Of a stretch of 64,000 bases of DNA, positions 1 to 10,489 are shown in pieces; position 1 is the stretch's first letter, and the number at the start of each line of letters is the position of its first letter. The notes under the pieces are model-generated. The model did not search any database. It saw only the letters and a list, made by a program, of their open reading frames with translations, and had not been told where the DNA came from. Position numbers and translations under genes: made by a program. Source of the stretch: Fallopia convolvulus (lineage: Eukaryota; Streptophyta; Magnoliopsida; Caryophyllales; Polygonaceae); contig OZ024729.1 of the NCBI GenBank assembly GCA_964016875.1, forward strand, positions 24,262,494 through 24,326,493, given 5' to 3'.

Positions 1-249
1 CATTTGTACTGAAGCTGGGTTGCTTGCACTGAGAGAACGACGCATGAAGGTGAGAATTAAGCTTTATATTTCATTTATCGGTTCTGTAAATGGAAATTGT
101 TGCTGAATTCACTGCTTAAATTCAGCATTTGTGTGATTATAATCTCTATTGATTTGTAAATTCAGGTTACACATCCTGATTTCAAGAAGGCCAAGGAAAA
201 GGTTATGTTCAAGAAGAAGGAAGGGGTGCCAGAGGGACTTTATATGTGA
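1..249 (+). CDS. RPT2: 26S proteasome AAA-ATPase subunit RPT2, last two coding exons (partial)
   Basis: RPT2 is one of six AAA-ATPases in the base ring of the 19S regulatory particle, which unfolds ubiquitinated proteins and feeds them to the 20S core in nucleus and cytosol. Seen here: exon 1-49 reads ICTEAGLLALRERRMK, followed by a GT-AG intron at 50-165. The last exon, 166-249, reads VTHPDFKKAKEKVMF and onward, and ends EGLYM before TGA at 247-249. This matches the very conserved C-terminus of plant RPT2 (regulatory subunit 4). The HbYX-like C-terminal tail (L-Y-M) docks on the 20S alpha ring and helps open its gate. The gene enters from the left edge, so only about 43 of roughly 440 residues are present. 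It is intact as far as seen and converges tail-to-tail with the PIF1-like gene. Confidence 0.95.
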
Positions 250-1205
250 AGAGACTGTTTTAGTACCATATTGTTCTGCCTCTACTTCTTCAGATTGATG
301 CCGTAAGAGGTTAAAAAAGGGCTATTCTTTGTTTCATCGATTTATATAAGCAGGACTTTCAAGCTTTTGTTAATTTACTTTTCCCTCTTGTGGTTCTTTC
401 CACTGAAAAGAAATTTATGGAATCTAGAGCTTGTGTTATTGTATTTCTCAATTTGCTGCTTCTGCCATTATTTGGAGTGAGCTATTTCCTAAGTTTGAAC
501 TTGTAATCATGCAAGTTGAGAATGGTTCTTCCCTTTCTTAACCAGTGATCTCTTTAAAAACAATAGCATTTATTTTGGTTAGCAGAGTCGGCCATTATGC
601 TGAATGAAACATACGATACATGAAACCACACGACCCTAAATGATCAGTAGCCAGACAAACTGACATAAATCAGAAAACATACAAAATAAAAACAGGAAGC
701 GAAATTAAGTAAATGGAAAGCTAAAAACCTCAGGCTTGAACAACAACTCGGCCAAGTGAATCAGCTTGCTGAACTTGTGGAATTGAAGCATATCCATAAT
801 CCAATTCATGTAACTTTCGAAAAGATAAATCCAATTTTCAAGGTCCATGATTATAGTGTGGTTTATACAGATTTTAGATCCATATACACTGTCTTGTCCT
901 CATTGCAGTTGAATGAATAAAATAAATAACCAGTCTGATGGGAAAGTATGACCATGTAAAGAAGAATAAAACAAGTGATGATGAGTACAGAAATTGATAT
1001 AATTAACACAAGAAAATTCAGTAATTAGCTCATGTTAGGACGGTTAACTACCATTGGTATTCCTTTCCTACAAAGAAACTGACACTTTCTTTTTTCTTTT
1101 TCTCTTTTTCTCTTTTTTTGAGATGCTATTTTCTCGATCTCTTACGCTACAAAATTTGCTGGCTTTAGTTGCCTTTCGCTTACGTGATCCACACTAGGAG
1201 AATCC
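250..1205. other. 3' UTR of RPT2 and convergent 3' region of the PIF1-like gene
   Basis: No coding sequence is visible. The first 250-300 bases after the RPT2 stop are T-rich and fit its 3' UTR. The right half should hold the 3' UTR of the PIF1-like gene, since the last coding exon (five bases including stop) ends at 1206 and the transcript must continue leftward. Poly(A) sites cannot be fixed by eye. Confidence 0.5.
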
Positions 1206-3965
1206 TTAACCTGCAAATCATTCAGGTAAATAATCACATTACATTACCATGATGACTGATGCAATCTCCTCATACATTGTACATGAGAAATGTAACTAAG
1301 CTTGCAGTAAAATACTTACCAAGCATTTCATCAGGAAATCGATAACTCTAAACTCTTCAAGAATGATGGACATAAGCTAAGGATTTCTGAGGTGCAAAGT
1401 TTTGCATTCATCCACCTCACTCGGATGCATATCTAGAGAAACACACAGAGAGATTGATATTGGGATATACATAGCCAGAAACATTATACATGGAACCACG
1501 CCCAATTTCTTCCCATATAAGTATAATTTGCTTACCGGTACCGCTTGGGTGATTTTCATTATCTTCAGCTTCTTTGCTCGTACTTGCCTTGCTAGTGCTC
1601 GGTGTAGAAAATGGTGGTGGGTTCTGTATGAAAAGGATTCATCAGCATTCAGGATAGCAGGTTTCCTAATACTCAATAGGATGAAGAATATTGGTAATTA
1701 AAGTCTTAGTACTCGTTTGCTCACCAAGAGAATTCTCAGAGTGATATCAAATAATAATATGCCCCATTGGTTAATTTTTTTTTAATTTTATTTTATAAGA
1801 AACCCAATTTTCCAATTCTGGGATTTCAGGTTCCTCCAAAACACAGAATTTCCTAGGAATTGGATTATAACCAGAAGATAAGTTCACAATTCCCACGAAG
1901 TATAATTCTCAGGATATAACTACATAGGAAGTAACCTAGATGAAATTGCACTTTCGGCTTTCAACCAAACTAGCTCTTGAATTTAATTACCTCTGATATA
2001 TGTTGCACCGGCATCTGGTGGGCACCTAGATACTGTTGGTATGTGTTTGCACCTGGTGGAGAGTGTAAGTTGCCAACCGATTCCACCTGATTGGTTTGAA
2101 CTCTTGTTGGATCAAACGCTGGAATATGAGCCGTTTGAAAAGCTGGAAATTGGAATCTTGGTCCCATGGTAGATGTTGCTCCCGGTGTTTGCATAGGAAA
2201 AGGAGCCATAGGTCGATTCATTCCCACTTCCATCCCCATCCCCATTGGCATGTATTGCTGAACACCGGGAAACATCATTGGAACCATACCGTAGTACCCC
2301 GAGGAAATCATCTGCAAATTCCCCTTGTTATCATGAGATTTTCTTATTGCAGAATAAAACGTACAAGTCAAAGTCCATAAATGGTTGCATCAAATCAAAA
2401 CTTACTATGTACCTGCAGTTGCATTTGAAGTGATTTTATGTACTCAATTGCCTCTTCAAGCATTGAAGCTTTGTCTGTCTGGTTTTTTCAAACCCCACAA
2501 GAAAAAAGAGGAAGACAAATTTAGCTTGTTAGGTTCAAGGAGAAGCTGCATCTCTTTGAACAAATGAAAAGAAAAGAAATCTTCTCACCTTGGTGCATCT
2601 AGGAATGAGCTCCTGTAGCCCCTTCATCTTTTCGTTTATCCTGTCTCGGCGTTTCTGCATTTCATTCAGGTTTTAATCAGAGAAACAGCAATTGAAGCAG
2701 AAATAGAAATACTTGCTCAAATGGAAACAAGAATAGAAACACTCACCCTTTCTGATAAATTATGCACCTCTGATGCACGCGATCTCTTTCCAGATGCTGT
2801 TCCGTGGCGTTGCTTCTTCGCATCATAAGATTCAATCTCTAGATCCTATCACAAAATGTGAGGATGAAACCACTTGGCTAATTACAATAGGTAGTTACTT
2901 TTTACGATTAAATTAAGCACAAATAAATTATTATTTATATTTTAAAATTCAAAATCCATCACATGTTTAACGGTTTAAGAGTACTAACCTCGCTCTGATT
3001 CTCGGTGGTGAAGGCGTCCGCTAATTCAACGCCTTTCCTTTTGCGGTCATCGGAAGGCGTCCGAGCCATCAGATCCGCGGTGGCCGTGGCGCTGCCGCCA
3101 GAACCGGGACCCCCGTAGGTCTCGGCGTCCATTTTCACGCACATAGAACCTCCGCCGCCACCGGCCGTCGAAGTTCCTGCTATAGCACCGCCGCTGTTTA
3201 TACTTTCACCGACGGAGAACTTCACCGCGCTGCTCGATACCGGCAGGAGCGACGGTTTCGATGTGTCGCTGGAGTCCACAACCATCGATTCCCGGAGCTC
3301 GTTGTTCGTGGAGCTCTCCGATTGTCCGGATTCGGGAACCCTAGCTTTCAGCCGCGCGAATTGCGGAAAATTAACTCCAACCGCTGACGGATGTGCCGGA
3401 GGCCGCAACTGGGGCCTCGTTTGGGGTTGGAGGTACGATTGAGGCCGCTGAGGAGCAGGCGGCGGTAGCGCGCGGGCGGAGGAAGGCGGCGGCGATGGAG
3501 CTGGTGGATGATAGAGGAGATCGGCTATGTTTTGATCAAAGGATGTGTCATCCTCGAGTGGATAGTGGAGCCAGGACGTCATCTCGTCTTCTTGCATAAA
3601 GAGATGAGCAGCGGAAGCGCTTTCCGGCGGTTGCTCGGTCGGATGTGGCGGCGGCGGCATATGGTGCTGCTGTGATTTCGACGGCGGTGAGGGTCTTCGG
3701 AACATTCTTTGATTCTGGCTCTGTACCCCAGGCTGTCCGTTGTGCCACACCAGCTCCATGATCTCTTCGTCATCTTGCCTGACCGAATTGAAATAATGTT
3801 TCAATCATAAATATGCAGAAATCCGGGAGATTCCGATCCATTTGCAAACAAATAAAGAAAGTGAAATATAGATCGAGAGAGATACATGTTCTTGTGCCTG
3901 GATTGACTAGAGGATGGAGCAGAGCAGAATTCATCGACGTCGAAGTCTGGAACACGGTGATTCAT
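1206..3965 (-). CDS. PIF1: PIF1-like phytochrome-interacting bHLH transcription factor, eight coding exons
   Basis: PIF1 (PIL5) is a nuclear bHLH factor that binds G-boxes and represses seed germination and greening in the dark; active phytochrome binds it and triggers its degradation. Exons read from GT-AG junctions: 3965-3886, 3778-2989, 2845-2747, 2654-2589, 2478-2413, 2311-1991, 1623-1536, 1210-1206. All phases agree, giving 504 residues (Arabidopsis PIF1 is 478). The start gives MNHRVPDFDVDE, the family N-terminus. The APB phytochrome B-binding motif ELVWHNGQ is at residues 35-42, and the PIF1-type block QEDEMTSWLHYPL at 89-101. The bHLH domain spans about 312-365, with DNA-contact residues His318, Glu322 and Arg326. 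The C-terminus is Met/Pro-rich and ends in HPSGTG. The last exon adds only two bases plus TAA. The 71-residue-scale open frames nearby are shadows. Confidence 0.93.
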
Positions 3966-4560
3966 TCTTCAAGATCGATCGATGTAACCAGTTAAGGCCA
4001 GAGCAAGGGATTGCTCAGTGAATCTCACATACCACTTGTACAGCGGCAGATTCACGTACAGATAAATACTACTCGTAGTATAATTCTCTGATGAACTGGG
4101 CAAAGCTCTCAGAGTTGATCAGCAGGAACTCACATCAAACTCAGGAATCCTCTGAAATGGAGAGCTAATTAATCAATGACGTCGTAGTCTCATCCAAAAA
4201 TCACCATAAATAATACAGTGCTAATTGTAAATCTAAACGTCAGAAGATTTAACGAATTCTGGCTCTCTCTCAATGTGTCTTCGGAAGTTGTGCACCGTGG
4301 GTTTCTTGTTGTCAGGTAGCTGGTGGTATTATATCAGAAGGCGCCGCGCCGGAGAAATGGAGAGGATGAGTTCTCAGAGAAATTGAATTAAAAAAACAAA
4401 TTAGTAGAAATTACAGTACTTGAAAAGGAGATGAAAAGGAGAAGCGTTGGGAATGGAGATTAATTAATAATTAGAGGTGTCCACTTTCTCTGCGACTGGG
4501 GGAGGAGCCAGACGACACAGACTATTCGCAGAGATAATTAAGGGGGGTATTTCTCTTTTT
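3966..4560 (-). promoter_or_regulatory. 5' UTR and promoter region of the PIF1-like gene
   Basis: Upstream of the ATG at 3965 (leftward transcription) lies about 600 bases without coding potential. It contains donor-like GTGAGT near 4130 (minus strand), so the 5' UTR may hold an intron, as is common in PIF genes. The exact transcription start is not resolvable by eye. Confidence 0.4.
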
Positions 4561-5041
4561 CTACAAGCTAAACGATGCGAGTCCAGCCAATTTTCTAGTA
4601 TATCCTTTTGAGTGAGTGAGTATAAATTAGGTGACCTTCGGTCAAATGCTTGTTAATTATAGATGTTTAATTATACTCCATGATTTATGTAGATAATAAC
4701 GTCCAGTCAAAGAGGTATTCAGAAATCTTTCTCATAACTATAAAAGTTATACTAAAGTCAAATAAATATCCTTATTTAATACATTCACTTCTATTTTGCT
4801 AATGACTATATTAGATAATATTATTAATAGACAAATGTTTTATAATTGACAATCTTTTACATTCTTATATATTATTCCTCTATTAAAATCATAATCCTAC
4901 ATTATACTTTTTTTTTAATTTTTTACAATCATCCTTTCAAATTCCTTTTTAAATATATTAATAACAAGAAATTGATTTAGAAAATATAGACCTAGCCTTT
5001 GGAATTCCTAATTATATGGATTCCTTACCTAGCCATTTATA
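4561..5041. other. AT-rich intergenic sequence
   Basis: Low-complexity AT-rich DNA upstream of the PIF1-like promoter. I see no open frame, RNA gene or clear repeat boundary in it. Confidence 0.5.
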
Positions 5042-5440
5042 TCAGGGGCGGAACTCGAACCTTCTCATTGTAGGGGCCAAATTTATTTTTAATATAGCCA
5101 ATATTTTTTCAATTTTAAAAAATACAAAATACTAAAGAATATTTGAAAAACCTTATATGTGTGTCATTCAAGACATTCCAACCATATATGCTCTTGGATT
5201 CAATTACATTATTAAACTATGCAATCTAGCAAATGATAAAATCACTTTAATTAAGTAAATGACTTGTAAAAATAGTTTGTATATCGTCAATTTTCAAATG
5301 CTCATAACTTTTTAATCAGATGTCAGATTGAAACGTATAATATATCAAATCGACGGTCTCGACAAAAGGAACATATATACATAAAAAAATTGGATGGGGG
5401 GGGGGGGTATGGCCACCTCTGGCCCCACTTGAGTTCCGCA
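5042..5440. mobile_element. hAT-like MITE candidate
   Basis: The left end CAGGGGCGGAACTC and the right end GAGTTCCGCATATG are imperfect inverted repeats sharing GCGGAACTC. An 8-bp imperfect target duplication, ATTTATAT against ATTTGTAT, flanks them, which suits hAT elements. The interior has no coding sequence and contains a poly-G run near 5397-5407. Family assignment is inferred from duplication length only. Confidence 0.5.
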
Positions 5441-6446
5441 TATGATTTGTATAAATAGTCATCTTATTGTATTAACAAGAATCAATTTTTATTGTCGACC
5501 TTTCAAATTCCTTCTTTGATGCATTAAGATAAGATACCTATCATTTGGATCAATGTAATAAAAATGAATAAATTTTTACAATCATCCTTTCAAATGCCTT
5601 CTTTAATGTATTAATAAATAATCATGAACCTCTATTGTATATAAGGTCGTAGCATGTACAAACTAGCCATTATCTTCATACACCCAATTGCACCACCATT
5701 TTAAGAAGCAATATAGGTACCATTTTTTCTCATTCTAACAACTTTTGTTGCCATGATAATATCTTGCACATATATAAATAGTCACTAAATTTTGTATATC
5801 ACATGAACATGCAAAAATGGATTGCAACAAACTCGACCAAGAGACCACATTTTGCACTCTTGATGAATTGTGTGATGGTGTTTAAAATCAACTTGAAGTA
5901 AGGCTATGCAGAAAGTGAGATGCAACAAATGCATATAGAAAGTATCTCAATACTAAATTCCTTGTAAAACATAAAATTCGCACCGTCCAACGGACGGGTT
6001 AAACAATCTAGTTTAGTTAAACAGGTAAGATTTTATTATTAAACTTTAATTTCAATTTATATTTAGATTAAAATTTAAATAAGTGTGGTATTATTAAGTC
6101 TTTATTTCGACTTATATGGATTTAAAGTTTAAATAAGTGTAAAAAATTATACCCAGATTATTTATTTATTAAATTATACTTTGGATTAGAAGATTCTTTT
6201 TCTAGCTTGAGTATTGAGTGTAGTAGCAATGTAACATAGTAGTTTGAGAGTCGATTTCATTGGAACCTATAAGTTATGAGTTTAAATCATAATATTTTCT
6301 GAAACTAAAATAATTCGTTATCGAACTACTATATTTTTGTTTATATAATATATTCTTTTCGAATATCAAATCTTGTTAATATATATGGAATATTTTTAAT
6401 TCTAGATGATTACAAGACATTCATAAAAAATTACACAATTCTTATA
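5441..6446. other. AT-rich intergenic sequence
   Basis: About 1 kb of AT-rich DNA with no supportable gene, RNA or terminal repeats. Short homopolymer stretches only. Confidence 0.5.
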
Positions 6447-6761
6447 TTCCCTCCGTCCCTATTTGCTTGTCCAAAATGACGAATTTCACGGTTATTAAGA
6501 AGAGTATAAAGTAGTATTGCTAAATAGGAAAGTTCGATAATGAAAGTTAAAAATGAGATTAAATGGGGATAGTTTTGTAATTTAATGGTTGTAAAAAGTT
6601 AAAAAGTGATAACGTAATTGATAAAGTTGGATAAAATGGGTAAAAATGATACGGGTATATGAGTAATATAGTAAGAAAAGTGTAGTTATAAAAGAAAAAT
6701 AGAGAAACAAAAATGGACAACGAAAATGGAAAATGGACAAACAAAGTGGACAAAAAGAGTA
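6447..6761. mobile_element. Stowaway/mariner-type MITE (about 315 bp)
   Basis: The left end reads TTCCCTCCGTCCC, continuing into TTTGCTTGTCC. The right end, read inverted, is CATACTCTTTTTGTCC followed by TTTGTTTGTCC. This is the CTCCCTCCGTCC class of terminus typical of plant Tc1/mariner-derived Stowaway MITEs. The interior is AT-rich and noncoding; the short open frames across it are chance. Confidence 0.65.
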
Positions 6762-7082
6762 TGTAAATATTTTTTTATTCATTGACTTAACGTAAGACAC
6801 AAATGATTAAAAAATGTTAAATGTTAATTTTAGTACTTTTTTAGTGTTTTGATTTAATTAATAAAATTGTTTAGTAATGATTTTATGAAAATCTAAAATG
6901 ATACTCTGTATAGTAATTCGTGATTGGGAGTCTGGGAGCATTAACCAACCCAATCATCGACTAAAAAAACAGAACATGTTATAAAAAAAACACATAAAAG
7001 CTATTTGACCAAAATCTGTAAATGTGTGGGACCATATATGATTGTGAATTTTCTTCTACTCATCACCAATTAGCTTTTTTTA
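6762..7082. other. AT-rich intergenic sequence
   Basis: No gene, RNA or repeat boundary seen. Ends against a truncated LINE whose 5' limit is not sharply defined. Confidence 0.45.
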
Positions 7083-7978
7083 TGGGAACGGTCCGATTAG
7101 ATAGGGCCTCTCGTTCCCATTAACCGTGGAAATCATCAAAGCTGTAAATCCCAAACTCTATCGTATCTTCAACCAAATTTCCCCTGGGGATAAAAAACCA
7201 CACCTTGTCCTGGATGAGATAAGGATGAGATTAACAAAGGAGGAAATGGAACTCCTCGCTATCTCCTGGTGGGGCCTATGGTTCTCTAGGAATAAAAGAG
7301 CTTTCGACAGCAGCAACAACAATAACTTGAATAACGCAGTAAACATGTGCGACTTTATTCACAACTAAATTAAAAATTGGAAAAACGCGGAAGCCGCGTC
7401 ATCGGTTTCCCCACTTTCTGGAACGACTAAAAGTGGGCCTAAGAGAAAGCCCACAAAAACCCAGAAGGGATTTCACTAAATTGAATTTTGATGGTGCAGT
7501 GAACGCGGATGGCGTGGCTTCCTATGGGTTCATTCTTAGGGACTCATGCGGCTCCTCCATCCATTTCGACGGAGGATTGATTGGTCATCAGTCCGTGCCG
7601 ACTTCCGAGACCATCGCCTTACGCCAGGGACTACTCGAGGCCATTCGTCGTGGCATACCCCAATCCAGATTGAAGGCGATAATTTGCAGCTGGTCAAGGC
7701 CGTTCTTGGTGACTGGCGCTGCCCGTGGGAGATTGAGTTGCTTCGTTCGGACATCCACTGCTTGTTGGCTCGTTTCCAGGATTGGGGTATCACTCACATC
7801 AACCGTGAGTGCAATTCGGTGGCTGACTACATCGCTGGCTCGTTCTGACGCGTCTCCTCTATTCCACTCGCAGTTGATTCGGGTTTGCACACCCTTATCC
7901 AGCAGGATGCACTTGGGCGGCCACTAGCCTGCTAGTGACCACCCAAATTCCTTTCCTTATCAAAAATAAATAAATAAA
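7083..7978 (+). mobile_element. 5'-truncated L1-type LINE tail with RNase H domain (pseudogene)
   Basis: This is the 3' end of a non-LTR retrotransposon ORF2. Frame 7126-7368 resembles the region before RNase H (SWWGLWFSRNKRAF). The RNase H domain starts near 7475 with KLNFDGAV, carrying the first catalytic Asp. The frame shifts near 7665 and resumes as IEGDNLQLVKAV (second Asp) through INRECNSVADYIAG to a stop near 7848. The 3' end is CCTTTCCTTATC followed by an A-rich (AAAT)n tail, as expected for a LINE. It is non-functional. The left boundary is approximate and I found no secure target duplication. Confidence 0.75.
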
Positions 7979-8048
7979 TAAAAAGCTAGGGCCGCATAAT
8001 ACTTCCCAGTCTAAGAAATCAATTAAGCAATTGTCTATTTAAATTTTA

Positions 8049-8390
8049 CTCTCTGCGTCCTACTATATTCCTTTTCGTTTTGCAATGTAAGTTATTTACT
8101 CAGTTTGCGTAAGTTTTAAGACATGCTTTTAATAGAATAGGTATGAATTTAATGTTTCTTTTTATAACATACAATTAACTCTTTAATATACTCTATAATT
8201 ATGTTTTATAATTCAAATACCACTAATAATCTATTTTTTTATTGATGCTAATTTTCAATGGATATTGGAATGTGAATAAATTAAATAATGGACTATTTTA
8301 GAAATTTTAACATTAAATAATTAAAAAGATGACTTACACTATGAAACATGTTTTGGAGCTAAAAATGACTTAAATTGCAAAACGGAAGTA
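8049..8390. mobile_element. Stowaway-like MITE flanked by TA
   Basis: Inverted ends: CTCTCTGCGTCC followed by CGTTTTGCAATGTAAGT on the left. The right end, read inverted, is CTACTTCCGTTTTGCAAT followed by TTAAGTC. TA lies on both sides, the Tc1/mariner target. The interior is AT-rich and noncoding. It abuts a second, different MITE that seems to have lost its outer 15 or so bases at the junction. Confidence 0.65.
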
Positions 8391-8394
8391 GTAA

Positions 8395-9089
8395 TAAGTT
8401 TGTCTAAAAGGACAAAAAGCACACATATTAAAAAATGTAGAAATTGTATTAGGAAAGTAAAAAAGTAAGAGAGAAGATAGAATTAAATTATTTTTATAAT
8501 TAAAGTAACCAATAAAAATAAAGAGAGCAATAAGGAACCATTTGGGTCAAGTACTGAATATTGTGATGGCCAATTTTGGAAAAGTTTCTATAGTGAAAGT
8601 TGAAGCACTTGCACTTAGGGAAGCGATTCGACAAATGGCTAGTTGAAACCTAAGAAAGGTAGAAATTGAGGGAGATAATCTCCAAGTCATCAATGTTGTT
8701 GGAGGGCATAACCATTGCCCTTGGGAGATTGAGCTTATAATTGCTGACATCCTTGATTCCATCTATGGAAACTAGGATGTCTTGAATAGCTATATCGGTA
8801 GGGATTGTAACGATGTGGCCGACAAAATTGTAAAATTGGGCCACAGTCTCCCTGTTGAGTGTATCAAGACTCACCCAGAGCTGCTTGTTCTCATCCGAAA
8901 GGATGCTCTAGGGCGCCATTTGTGAAGGAGTGCTCCCTAATCCTTACCTAATCAAAAAAATAGAAATAAAGAGAGGAGAGAGACAATTGCATTGGACATT
9001 TAAATTGTATTGGACTTTGTAAAATTTGAAAAAATATTTTGGAACAAAAAATGTCCTTTTGAACAAATTTAATGGGACAGAAGGAGTAG
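8395..9089 (-). mobile_element. Second MITE (same family as 36,231-36,490), split by a LINE insertion
   Basis: Read inverted, this matches the MITE at 36,231-36,490 along its length. The right end carries AATGGGACAGAAGGAGTA, and the inner parts share blocks such as AAGTAAGAGAGAAGATAGAA. It is interrupted by foreign DNA at 8528-8963, flanked by the 12-bp repeat AAATAAAGAGAG. Its left outermost bases are missing where it meets the neighbouring MITE. Confidence 0.75.
8528..8963 (+). mobile_element. Severely truncated L1-type LINE inside a MITE
   Basis: Only the C-terminal RNase H part of ORF2 remains: VEIEGDNLQVINVVGG, then IGRDCNDVADKIVKLG, with internal stops (for example TGA at about 8646, TAG at about 8773). 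The 3' end CCTTACCTAATCAAAAAAA resembles the tail of the LINE fragment ending at 7978, so both belong to one family. Target duplications of 12 bp (AAATAAAGAGAG at 8516-8527 and 8964-8975) bracket it exactly, which indicates target-primed reverse transcription. Confidence 0.85.
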
Positions 9090-9379
9090 TATTTTACGTT
9101 CTTGCTCGATTACGGTTTTTGCAAGGCCACATGATGCTCTCCAACCTCTTTTGCTTAGTTGAAATAGGGTTATATTAGTTTCTTTATATTTGAAACTTCG
9201 AAAATCAATGAATACATTTTTTTCCCTAAAAGTATGATGTTCATGTTTGGAGAAATTCCACACTTGAATTATATGTCCATTACCATTGCGGGTCCTACAA
9301 GTGCGATGTTCAAGTTTGGAGAATCTTAATTATATTTCCATTACCATTGTTGGACCTCGGTCTTACAAGCCCAGGAGAG
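9090..9379. other. Intergenic; short local duplication
   Basis: No gene. A segment around 9236-9290 (GATGTTCA, GGAGAA, TATGTCCATTACCATT) recurs imperfectly at 9307-9350, a local tandem duplication of unknown origin. Confidence 0.45.
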
Positions 9380-9960
9380 ATAGAAGCCCACGATCCTGAA
9401 CAACTTGAAGCCATTCGTTCACATCACTAGTCGAGTTCAGTTACGATTGGAGATCCACAAACAAGTTAGAGGAAGGACAGGTGAACGTGGGACGACCACT
9501 AGTGGGCGAGTGGGGGCGTAACCGCTGGGAGCTGGATGAGGAGAAATAAAATGTAATTGAGAAAGTGGGAAGAGATATAGGCAATATGAGGGAAAAAAGA
9601 GATCATTCTATAATATTGTGAACTTGAATCAAAAGCTTTTCTTCATCGATTTTAATCGTTGTTTAAGCATCCACATCCGACCGTCTATTATCTATGAGTG
9701 TAAAATCGGTTAGGATAGCTTCCACAATACAATCGGGATATTGATTTGAGCCCTCAGCAAATTCTTGTCCAAAACAAAATGTCCACCGTGGGGCTCTAGC
9801 TGGTTTTCTCCGTCGGAAATCCCAAGCTGACCATCAAAATGTCCAACCCACATGAGATCACTCCCGCTGTCGTCGAAGACGACCAAAATGATAGTTACAA
9901 TGCTAATGCGGCCGACGGCTGTGGAGGTTTATTATCATTTTGGTGAAGGTTCGACTCTTC
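9380..9960 (+). mobile_element. Probable LTR-retrotransposon 5' fragment (leader plus gag start)
   Basis: The segment resembles the 5' leader of plant Ty3/Gypsy elements: a GTCCACCGTGGGGC stretch at 9781-9794, then an ATG at 9839. That ATG opens a short frame beginning MSNPHEITPAVVEDDQND that stops after about 35 codons. No second LTR or pol domain is attached. Assignment rests on general resemblance only. Confidence 0.3.
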
Positions 9961-10484
9961 ATGAGTACATATTTAGTTTTTCATTTTTAGGTGGGTCCCA
10001 AATATCAATCATGTGCTATTTGAGAAAATTTAGCCCATTCCTAATATTCTTTTTATACTTTCCTTTTTATTTTTATTGGGGTATTCTCAGTTTTTCCCTC
10101 ATTTTTTCTTTTGAGCCTTTATTTTCTATACTTCAATTAATTTTTTTTATCGTCATTGTTAGAAGTTTTGAGTTTTGATTGTTCCAAAAAGTCAGTGAGT
10201 TAGAAATTACATGTCGAGTCGGCGGCTCGGCAAAGTCATTGACATGACAAACTGGTAGGAAAACTATATTTGGAAGGAATGTGCAGATCGTGTTCAATCG
10301 TTTACAAGACAGCTGGGGCATTTATTTATGGAGAAAATCATCACAAAAGAGTGCAAAAATCAGAAGAATATGCAACGATTCTCTTGTGATATTTTATATG
10401 TGCTTACATGATATTTTATGAAAGATTTGTAAAGATTGAGTATGTGTTATTTCCCTAACCGAATGACAAATGATATCACACGAG
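9961..10484. other. Intergenic sequence left of the Athila-like element
   Basis: No supportable gene. The 108-residue open frame at 9852-10178 is hydrophobic, T-rich and lacks any family resemblance. The sequence ends in the left target duplication ATCTC. Confidence 0.45.
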
Positions 10485-10489
10485 ATCTC

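Noticed and set aside
1377..1676. 99-residue frame on the minus strand
   Set aside because: It overlaps the seventh PIF1-like exon in the wrong frame; the spliced frame fits the family C-terminus instead.
3393..3773. Open frames overlapping the large PIF1-like exon
   Set aside because: Shadows created by the GC-rich, Pro/Ser-coding exon on the other strand or frame.
6559..6800. Two overlapping membrane-like open frames
   Set aside because: Phe/Tyr/Leu richness is a product of AT-rich MITE sequence; no start context or homologue features.
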